DNA from: an uncultured Mediterranea sp.
GTDB taxonomy: Bacteria; Bacteroidota; Bacteroidia; Bacteroidales; Bacteroidaceae
NCBI GenBank assembly: GCA_946007445.1
Contig: CAMGAL010000114.1
Span: 1 to 6,983 of the forward strand
Reading direction: 5' to 3'
Length of the DNA stretch: 6,983 nucleotides
The number at the start of each line of letters is the position of its first letter. Within the stretch, counting starts at the first letter, position 1. The position numbers and the translations under genes were made by a program. This document shows positions 1 to 5,212 of the stretch, piece after piece. The notes beneath the pieces are model-generated. The model worked only from the letters and a program-made list of their open reading frames with translations, was not told the origin of the DNA and ran no database searches.

Positions 1-820
1 CGGCAGAGGACTCCACGACCTGCTCCACATCATCGGGCAGGGAGGGGAAGAGGTCGATGCCGGTGAGTGCCTCCAACTCATCGACGCTCTTCACGTAGCT
101 GGACAAGGGGCGGTTGCCGGCCCGGTTTTCGAAGAGGAAGCCGATGGCACGAGGGGTGCCTGTGGTGCAGAGCACAGCCTTGAAGAAGGCGTCGGGCACG
201 GGGATGCGATGCTGACGGCCAATGGTCTTGGGTCGCTTGCCCTGGAACACGGGACCGCAGACAATGTAGAGGGTGCCCTCCTGCTGCGCCCAGCGGCGGC
301 ATAGCTCCTCTAGTTCCTTCCAGTCGCCGGCGTTGAGGTTGTGGTGCTGAGGGCAGATGTTGGTCATGTAGAAGCTCTCCTGCATGGCCCGCCAATGGTA
401 GCGGTTGTCGCCGGCCGGACAGAGATGGCCACGGTCGTAGCCACTGCCTGTGTAGTCGTCGGTAGTGACGGCCTCGTCGGCCGGCAGCTGAGGGTCGGGC
501 TGGAACTTGTCGGTGCGGCTTTCGCGCTCCACGAGCTTGTCGCGATTCAGTTCCCAAGCCACCCAGTTGGCCTGCTTGAGACGGCGGTTGTAGGAGAGGG
601 TGTAGCCCCGGTGGGCTATGATCTGCGAGGGGCGGTCGGCAAGCGGAGCGGGCAGCTCCAGCTGCGTGCCTTCGGGCAGGGAGAGAGTGGCAGGCTGCCT
701 GAGTTGCTGCCACCAGTCGGCCACCGGCGTATGGCTCAGGCTCCACGCTGCTACAAGGAGCAGGGCGCAGAGCCAGAGCGGCAGCCGGAGGGTTTGGCTT
801 TTCTTCTTCTTTTTTCGCAT
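1..820 (-). CDS. DNA/RNA non-specific endonuclease (beta-beta-alpha-metal family), C-terminus cut by window edge
   Basis: This is a sugar-non-specific nuclease that cleaves DNA and RNA with a bound divalent metal, related to Serratia nuclease and NucA. Reading from the ATG at 820 gives 273 codons, still open at the left edge. A lysine run (residues 3-7) and a hydrophobic stretch (about 12-28) form an uncleaved anchor or signal peptide, so the enzyme probably acts in the periplasm or outside the cell. The DRGH motif is residues 129-132 (context YDRGHLCPAGD), with H132 the likely general base. The metal-site segment is TNICPQHHNLNAGDWKELE (153-171). N163 and E171 match Serratia N119 and E127 in spacing. 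The next Met is at residue 146, beyond the catalytic His, so 820 is the only workable ATG. It starts 10 bp after the transporter stop with no Shine-Dalgarno, suggesting one operon and perhaps coupled translation. The family call is firm; the biological role (nutrient scavenging or defence) is unknown. Confidence 0.88.
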   Translation of the reverse strand, partial: MRKKKKKSQTLRLPLWLCALLLVAAWSLSHTPVADWWQQLRQPATLSLPEGTQLELPAPLADRPSQIIAHRGYTLSYNRRLKQANWVAWELNRDKLVERESRTDKFQPDPQLPADEAVTTDDYTGSGYDRGHLCPAGDNRYHWRAMQESFYMTNICPQHHNLNAGDWKELEELCRRWAQQEGTLYIVCGPVFQGKRPKTIGRQHRIPVPDAFFKAVLCTTGTPRAIGFLFENRAGNRPLSSYVKSVDELEALTGIDLFPSLPDDVEQVVESSA

Positions 821-830
821 GACGAGGGGG

Positions 831-2507
831 TTATACGAGCTGCTGGGCACGCTCCAGCGCTACGTTGATGTTGGGGCAGATGTTCTCCTGACCCAGCAGT
901 TCGTAGAAGCCGGACTTCTGGAGCACTTGATGCACCTTCTCATTGACGCCGGAGAGGACGATGGTGATCTTCTCCTTCTGCGACATGATGCAGAGGTTCT
1001 CCAGGTTGTGGATGCCGGTGGAGTCGATGAAGGGCACCTTGCGCATACGGATGATGCGGACACGCGGACGGTCGCCCATCTGGGACATCATCTCCTCGAA
1101 CTTGGTGGCGATGCCGAAGAAGTAGGGACCATTGATTTCGTAAACCTCCACCCCTTGGGGGATGACGAGGTGCTCTTCGTGGAGTGCCATATCGACCTCG
1201 TTGCTGGGGTCAATCTCATCCTTGATGACAGAGATTTCGGTGGTCTCCATCACACGGCGCATGAAGAGTACGCAGGCGATGACCAGACCTATCTCGATGG
1301 CTACCGTGAGGTCGAAGATGACGGTGAGGAAGAAGGTGATGAGCAGCACGGTGACGTCGGACTTGGGATTCTTCATCAAGGCCTTGAAGGTACGCCAACC
1401 GCTCATGTTGTAGGATACGATGACCAGTACGCCGGCCAGGCAGCCCATGGGGATGTACTGGGCCAGGGGCATGAGGAAGAGCAGGATGAGCAGCAGCATG
1501 ACGGCATGTACGATGCCAGCCACGGGGGTCTTGCCGCCGTTGTTGATGTTGGCCATGGTGCGGGCGATGGCGCCGGTGGCAGGAATACCGCCGAAGAGGG
1601 GAGTAGCCATGTTGGCCACGCCCTGGGCAATGAGCTCGGTGTTGGAGTCGTGGCGGTCGGAGATGACACCATCGGCCACGGTGGCGGAGAGGAGCGACTC
1701 GATGGCTCCCAGCACGGCAATGGTGACGGCTACGGGGAAGAGGTTCTTGATGGCCTCCCAGTTGAGTTCGGGCACCACAGCATCGGGCAGCTCGGCACGG
1801 ATGCTGAAGCGGTCACCAATGGTGTCGATGCACTGGATGCCGCCGTAGGTCTTCATCAGCCATACGGCTACGGTGACGATGATGATGGCTATCAGCGAGC
1901 CGGGTATCTTCTTGGAGAACTTAGGAGTGATGGCAATGATGAAGATGCTGGCCAGGCTGACCAGGGTGTTCCACCAGTTGATGGTGTCGAAGTGACGGAA
2001 ATAGACCATCCACTTGCCCACGAAGTCGCCGGGCACCTTCTCGCCTCCAAAGTCGAGGCCGAAGACGTCGCCCATCTGCGTGGTGAAGATGGTGACGGCA
2101 ATACCGCTGGTGAAGCCCACAATGATGGGGTAGGGGATGAACTTGATGACGGCCCCCAACTTGAACACACCCAGCAGGATGAGGATGACGCCGGCCATGA
2201 GGGTGGCCACGATGAGACCCGCCTCGCCATACTGCTGGATGATGCCGTAGATGATGACGATGAAGGCTCCCGTAGGACCGCCAATCTGCACCTTGCTGCC
2301 GCCCAGCAGGGAGATGATGAAGCCGGCAATGATGGCGGTGATGATACCCTTTTCGGGCGAAACGCCGGAGGCGATACCAAAGGCGATGGCCAAGGGAAGG
2401 GCTACGATGCCCACAATCAGACCGGCCATGAGGTCGGCCATAAACAACTCTTTCGAGTAATTCTTCAGTGCCGTGTAGAGTTTCGGCTTGAAATCGAACG
2501 CTTTCAT
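831..2507 (-). CDS. SulP (SLC26) family inorganic anion transporter with C-terminal STAS domain
   Basis: An inner-membrane anion transporter of 558 residues, normal for SulP proteins. The substrate could be sulfate, bicarbonate or another anion and cannot be read from the sequence. Residues about 22-418 form the hydrophobic transport domain. GGPTGAF (76-82) matches the conserved substrate-site region. IESLLSATVADG (269-280), then N289/E291/L292, and FGGIPATGAIARTMAN (305-320) are the SulP signature region. After a charged linker, residues about 445-555 form a cytoplasmic STAS domain with the DSTG motif at 495-498, as in anti-sigma-factor antagonists. I start at 2507 (MKAFDFKPKLY). The upstream in-frame ATG at 2549 would add 14 basic residues and would lie inside the likely -10-type element at 2547-2554. 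The gene is divergent from rubrerythrin and sits 10 bp before the nuclease, so it is probably the first gene of a two-gene transcript. Confidence 0.93.
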   Translation of the reverse strand: MKAFDFKPKLYTALKNYSKELFMADLMAGLIVGIVALPLAIAFGIASGVSPEKGIITAIIAGFIISLLGGSKVQIGGPTGAFIVIIYGIIQQYGEAGLIVATLMAGVILILLGVFKLGAVIKFIPYPIIVGFTSGIAVTIFTTQMGDVFGLDFGGEKVPGDFVGKWMVYFRHFDTINWWNTLVSLASIFIIAITPKFSKKIPGSLIAIIIVTVAVWLMKTYGGIQCIDTIGDRFSIRAELPDAVVPELNWEAIKNLFPVAVTIAVLGAIESLLSATVADGVISDRHDSNTELIAQGVANMATPLFGGIPATGAIARTMANINNGGKTPVAGIVHAVMLLLILLFLMPLAQYIPMGCLAGVLVIVSYNMSGWRTFKALMKNPKSDVTVLLITFFLTVIFDLTVAIEIGLVIACVLFMRRVMETTEISVIKDEIDPSNEVDMALHEEHLVIPQGVEVYEINGPYFFGIATKFEEMMSQMGDRPRVRIIRMRKVPFIDSTGIHNLENLCIMSQKEKITIVLSGVNEKVHQVLQKSGFYELLGQENICPNINVALERAQQLV

Positions 2508-2546
2508 GAATCTAACAATCTTTTTGCTTAAATACCTTATCGGCTG

Positions 2547-2554
2547 CAAAATTA
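2547..2554 (-). promoter_or_regulatory. Possible -7 promoter element for the SulP transporter
   Basis: On the minus strand this reads TAATTTTG, an exact match to the Bacteroides -7 consensus TAnnTTTG. It lies about 40 bp upstream of the chosen start at 2507, leaving an AT-rich leader of roughly 30-35 nt. No TTTG -33 element sits at the usual distance, so the promoter is only half supported. Confidence 0.4.
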
Positions 2555-2569
2555 GTTAAAAATGCCGGA

Positions 2570-2605
2570 TTTGTCACTACGAACCAAGAATAATTCCTAT
2601 ATTTG
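2570..2605 (+). promoter_or_regulatory. Likely sigma-ABfr-type promoter for rubrerythrin
   Basis: TATATTTG at 2598-2605 matches the Bacteroides -7 consensus TAnnTTTG exactly. TTTG at 2570-2573 can serve as the -33 element, although the 24-nt spacer is a few bases longer than usual. Transcription would begin near 2611-2613, giving a leader of about 25 nt before the ATG at 2638. No clear operator palindrome for a peroxide regulator is visible around it. Confidence 0.6.
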
Positions 2606-2637
2606 TCGATAAACCAATTCAAATTAATCCATAAACT

Positions 2638-3210
2638 ATGAGTATCAAAGGAACACAGACAGAGAAAAATCTGCTGACATCGTTTGCCGGCGAATCGCAG
2701 GCACGTATGCGCTACACCTATTTTGCTAGTGTAGCCAAGAAAGAAGGTTATGAACAAATATCAGCCATCTTCATGGAGACTGCCGAGCAGGAAAAGGAAC
2801 ACGCCAAGCGAATGTTCAAACATCTGGAAGGCGGATGCGTGGAGATAACGGCCAGCTATCCCGCAGGCATCATCAGCACGACGCTGGACAACCTGAAGGC
2901 CGCCGCTGCCGGCGAGAACGAAGAGTGGACCAAGGACTATCCTCACTTTGCCGAAGTGGCCGACCAGGAAGGATTCCCCGAAATAGCAGCCATGTACCGT
3001 GCCATCTCGGTGGCTGAGAAGGGACACGAAGAGCGCTACTTGGCCTTCGTGCGCAACATCGAGGCAGGCAAGGTGTTTGCCAAAGATGAAGTGGTGGTAT
3101 GGCAATGCCGCAACTGCGGCTACATCTGCGAAGGCAAGGAGGCTCCCGAGAAGTGCCCGGCATGTGCCCACCCGCAGGCTTACTTTGAAATCAAGAAGAA
3201 CAATTGCTGA
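2638..3210 (+). CDS. rbr: Rubrerythrin (diiron peroxidase with C-terminal rubredoxin domain)
   Basis: Rubrerythrin is a cytoplasmic non-haem iron protein that reduces hydrogen peroxide to water. Electrons pass from NADH via a reductase to the rubredoxin centre and then to the diiron site, which protects anaerobes during oxygen exposure. At 190 residues it is full length and closely resembles the classical Desulfovibrio protein. Residues 1-145 form the ferritin-like four-helix bundle. The expected iron ligands are E19, E52 and H55 (in EQEKEH), E93 and E96 (in ENEEW), and E127 and H130 (in AEKGHEE). Residues 153-187 form the rubredoxin domain, with its iron held by C157 and C160 (CRNC) and C173 and C176 (CPAC). 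Nothing is missing. It has its own promoter and appears monocistronic, since a separate promoter and a terminator hairpin lie between it and rimP. The start at 2638 fits the usual family N-terminus. Confidence 0.97.
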   Translation: MSIKGTQTEKNLLTSFAGESQARMRYTYFASVAKKEGYEQISAIFMETAEQEKEHAKRMFKHLEGGCVEITASYPAGIISTTLDNLKAAAAGENEEWTKDYPHFAEVADQEGFPEIAAMYRAISVAEKGHEERYLAFVRNIEAGKVFAKDEVVVWQCRNCGYICEGKEAPEKCPACAHPQAYFEIKKNNC

Positions 3211-3219
3211 TAAAATAGA

Positions 3220-3259
3220 GCCATTGCGGAAAAATAATCACCGAATATTTTGCCATTGC
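3220..3259 (+). repeat. Direct repeat GCCATTGC x2, 32 bp apart, overlapping the rimP promoter
   Basis: GCCATTGC occurs at 3220-3227 and 3252-3259, exactly 32 bp (about three helical turns) apart. A related CAATTGC covers the end of the rubrerythrin gene at 3201-3207. The second copy starts at the last base of the -33 element and runs into the promoter spacer, where a bound repressor could interfere with polymerase. An operator role is inference only; an 8-mer pair could arise by chance. Confidence 0.3.
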
Positions 3260-3279
3260 ATAGATATTCTGTATCTTTG
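3249..3279 (+). promoter_or_regulatory. Strong Bacteroides-type promoter of the rimP-nusA-infB operon
   Basis: TTTG at 3249-3252 (-33) and TATCTTTG at 3272-3279 (-7) are both exact consensus matches with a 19-nt spacer, the best promoter in the window. Transcription should begin at about 3285-3287, leaving a leader of some 64 nt before rimP that contains a terminator hairpin. Confidence 0.82.
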
Positions 3280-3290
3280 CGGTCGAAAGG

Positions 3291-3353
3291 ATGATATTAA
3301 AGTGGAGGAGCAGTCAAGCTCCTCCTTTTTGTTACTTAACAGGTAATGTATGA
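3291..3353 (+). other. Possible 20-codon leader peptide ORF overlapping the rimP start
   Basis: An ATG at 3291 opens a 20-codon frame ending in TGA at 3351-3353. That stop shares bases with the rimP ATG at 3350-3352 (ATGA overlap). The frame spans the whole terminator hairpin at 3304-3325, and its codons 10-12 (Ala-Pro-Pro) are encoded by the 3' arm. The predicted start of transcription is only about 5 nt upstream, so it would be translated nearly leaderless. AAAGG directly abuts the ATG, too close for a normal ribosome-binding site. An ORF this short arises by chance fairly often; it is listed because of its placement. Confidence 0.25.
3304..3330 (+). terminator. Intrinsic terminator hairpin in the rimP leader
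   Basis: GGAGGAGC (3304-3311) pairs perfectly with GCTCCTCC (3318-3325) around a 6-nt loop, followed at once by five Ts (3326-3330). It lies about 20 nt downstream of the predicted operon transcription start and 20 nt before the rimP ATG. It can end read-through from rubrerythrin, but it also stands in the path of the operon's own promoter, so it may act as an attenuator. NusA, encoded by the second gene, acts at such hairpins. Confidence 0.75.
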
Positions 3354-3811
3354 TAGATAAAAACTACGTTTGCCAAGTGGTCGGAGAGTGGCTGAAGGAC
3401 AAAGACTACTTTCTGGTGGAAGTGACCGTCAGCACCGACGACAAGATTGTGGTGACCATCGACCACAAAGAGGGAGTATGGATGGAAGACTGCGTGGAGC
3501 TGAGCCGATACATCGAGAGCAAGCTGGACCGCGAGCAGGAAGACTACGAACTCGAAGTGGGATCGGCCGGACTGGGACAACCCTTCAAAGTGAAAGAGCA
3601 ATATGAAGCTCACATCGGAAACCCCGTGGAGGTGATGACCCTGGACGGACGGAAATGGAAAGGAGTACTGACCGACGCACAAGAGGAGGAGTTCGCCATC
3701 AGCGTAGAGCAGAAGGTAAAGGCCGAAGGTGATAAGAGACCCCGACTGACCGAAGTGGAGATGCGCTGGAAGTACGGCGAAGTGAAGTACACCAAATACA
3801 GATTCAACTGA
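3350..3811 (+). CDS. rimP: Ribosome maturation factor RimP
   Basis: RimP binds the free 30S subunit in the cytoplasm and assists late assembly of its head/body region. The 153-residue length is typical. The N-terminal alpha/beta domain (about 1-82) ends in EVGSAGLGQPFK (69-80), the Bacteroidota form of the conserved strand-loop usually written as SSPGLxRPL. The C-terminal SH3-like beta-barrel covers about 85-153, including the strand GRKWKGVLTDA (100-110). The start at 3350 fits the family N-terminus and overlaps the stop of a possible leader ORF. It is the first gene of the operon, with nusA starting 59 bp downstream and no promoter consensus between them. The acidic, charged composition is normal for the family. 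Confidence 0.95.
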   Translation: MIDKNYVCQVVGEWLKDKDYFLVEVTVSTDDKIVVTIDHKEGVWMEDCVELSRYIESKLDREQEDYELEVGSAGLGQPFKVKEQYEAHIGNPVEVMTLDGRKWKGVLTDAQEEEFAISVEQKVKAEGDKRPRLTEVEMRWKYGEVKYTKYRFN

Positions 3812-3870
3812 ACGTGCGACACGGAACAAGGACAAATTAGAAAAATTAAACATAGAATATAGAGAAGTAC

Positions 3871-5136
3871 ATGGCTAAGAAAGAAGAAACCGTCAGCCTA
3901 ATTGACACCTTTGCGGAGTTTAAAGAGCTGAAGAACATTGATCGCACCACCATGGTGAGCGTGCTCGAAGAGTCGTTTCGGAGCGTCATTGCCAAGATGT
4001 TTGGCACGGACGAGAACTACGATGTCATCGTCAACCCTGACAAAGGAGACTTTGAAATCTGGAGAAACCGCGAAGTGGTAGCCGACGAAGACCTGCAGGA
4101 CAGCAACCGCCAGATACCCCTGAGCGAGGCACAGAAGATTGACACCAGCTACGAAGTGGGCGAAGAGGTGACCGACGAGGTGAACTTCGCCAAGTTTGGC
4201 CGACGCGCCATCCTCAACCTCCGACAGACTCTGGCCAGCAAGATACTGGAGCTGGAGAAGGACAGCCTCTACAGCAAGTACATCGACAAGGTGGGCACCG
4301 TGGTCAGCGCCGAGGTCTACCAAATCTGGAAGAAAGAGATGCTGCTCATCGACGACGAGGGCAACGAACTGCTGCTGCCCAAGAACGAGCAGATACCCAC
4401 TGACTTCTACCGCAAGGGCGAAACGGCACGTGCCGTGGTGGCCCGCGTGGACAACAAGAACAACAACCCGAAAATCATCCTGAGCCGCACGTCGCCGCTC
4501 TTCCTGCAGAGACTGTTCGAAATGGAAGTGCCCGAAATCAACGACGGACTCATCACCATCAAGCGCATTGCACGCATCCCCGGCGAAAGAGCCAAGATTG
4601 CCGTGGAGAGCTACGATGACCGCATCGACCCCGTAGGAGCCTGCGTAGGCGTGAAGGGCAGCCGCATCCATGGCATCGTACGCGAACTGCGCAACGAGAA
4701 CATCGACGTCATCAACTATACCACGAACATCCAGCTCTTCATACAGCGTGCCCTGAGCCCGGCCAAGATCTCCTCCATCAAGCTCAATGAGGAAGAGCAC
4801 AAGGCAGAAGTTTTCTTGCGTCCGGAGGAAGTTTCACTGGCCATTGGTAAGAACGGTGCCAACATCAAGCTGGCCAGTATGCTGACAGAGTTTACCATCG
4901 ACGTATTCCGCGAACTGGAGACCGGCAGTGCCGACCCGGGTGAGGAGGACATCTACCTCGATGAATTCCGCGACGAGATAGACGGATGGGTCATCGATGC
5001 CATCAAGGGCATCGGTATCGACACAGCCCGGGCCGTGCTGGATGCTCCGCGCGAAATGCTTATCGAGAAGGCCGACCTTGAAGAGGAGACCATCGACGAT
5101 GTGCTCAACATCCTGCGCAAAGAGTTTGAAAACTAA
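3871..5136 (+). CDS. nusA: Transcription termination/antitermination factor NusA
   Basis: NusA binds RNA polymerase and nascent RNA. It lengthens pauses, helps intrinsic termination and takes part in rRNA antitermination. The protein has 421 residues. Domains in order: the polymerase-binding N-terminal domain (about 5-125), with the conserved IDRTTMVSVLEESF (23-36); an S1 RNA-binding domain (about 135-205); KH1 (about 225-290), with DPVGACVGVKGSRIHGI (253-269) and its GVKG loop; KH2 (about 300-350), with AIGKNGANIKLA (324-335); and a single C-terminal helix-hairpin-helix region (about 365-418), with IKGIGIDTARAVLDA. It is shorter than the 495-residue E. coli protein, which carries two acidic C-terminal repeats, as is common outside Proteobacteria. 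It sits between rimP and infB, the standard order. An AGAGAAG stretch lies 5 nt before the ATG. No motif is missing. Confidence 0.98.
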   Translation: MAKKEETVSLIDTFAEFKELKNIDRTTMVSVLEESFRSVIAKMFGTDENYDVIVNPDKGDFEIWRNREVVADEDLQDSNRQIPLSEAQKIDTSYEVGEEVTDEVNFAKFGRRAILNLRQTLASKILELEKDSLYSKYIDKVGTVVSAEVYQIWKKEMLLIDDEGNELLLPKNEQIPTDFYRKGETARAVVARVDNKNNNPKIILSRTSPLFLQRLFEMEVPEINDGLITIKRIARIPGERAKIAVESYDDRIDPVGACVGVKGSRIHGIVRELRNENIDVINYTTNIQLFIQRALSPAKISSIKLNEEEHKAEVFLRPEEVSLAIGKNGANIKLASMLTEFTIDVFRELETGSADPGEEDIYLDEFRDEIDGWVIDAIKGIGIDTARAVLDAPREMLIEKADLEEETIDDVLNILRKEFEN

Positions 5137-5212
5137 GCTGAATCAATTTGAAATTTAATCCCTCACATTATTGAATTTTGATTTCCTAATTTATAATATT
5201 AAATTGTCATAA
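5137..5212 (+). other. AT-rich nusA-infB spacer with a weak A/T hairpin
   Basis: These 76 bases are strikingly AT-rich next to the GC-rich genes. AATTTA (5188-5193) and TAAATT (5200-5205) form a 6-bp, all-A/T stem just upstream of the infB coding start. TTTG (5147-5150) and GAATTTTG (5173-5180) resemble a Bacteroides promoter with a 22-nt spacer, but the -7 element has one mismatch (GA instead of TA). It could supply secondary infB transcription; more likely the region is simply an unstructured initiation leader. Confidence 0.3.

Noticed and set aside
801..816. A-rich tract at the nuclease start as a phase-variable slippery site
   Set aside because: The longest run is six As and the frame is intact; this is too short to argue for phase variation.
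618..2531. A 637-codon open frame on the plus strand opposite the SulP transporter
   Set aside because: It is the antisense of a clear SulP gene, is made mostly of Asp, Gly and His, and shows no recognisable domain. It arises from GC-biased codon use on the real strand.
2508..2549. A longer SulP start at the ATG at 2549
   Set aside because: It would overlap the likely -7 element at 2547-2554 and add a basic 14-residue extension that the family does not have.
3211..3349. A tRNA gene (metY-like) ahead of rimP, as in E. coli
   Set aside because: No cloverleaf, T-loop or acceptor pairing is present in this region.
3812..3870. A separate promoter for nusA
   Set aside because: The 59-bp gap is AT-rich but contains no TAnnTTTG element, so co-transcription with rimP is the better reading.
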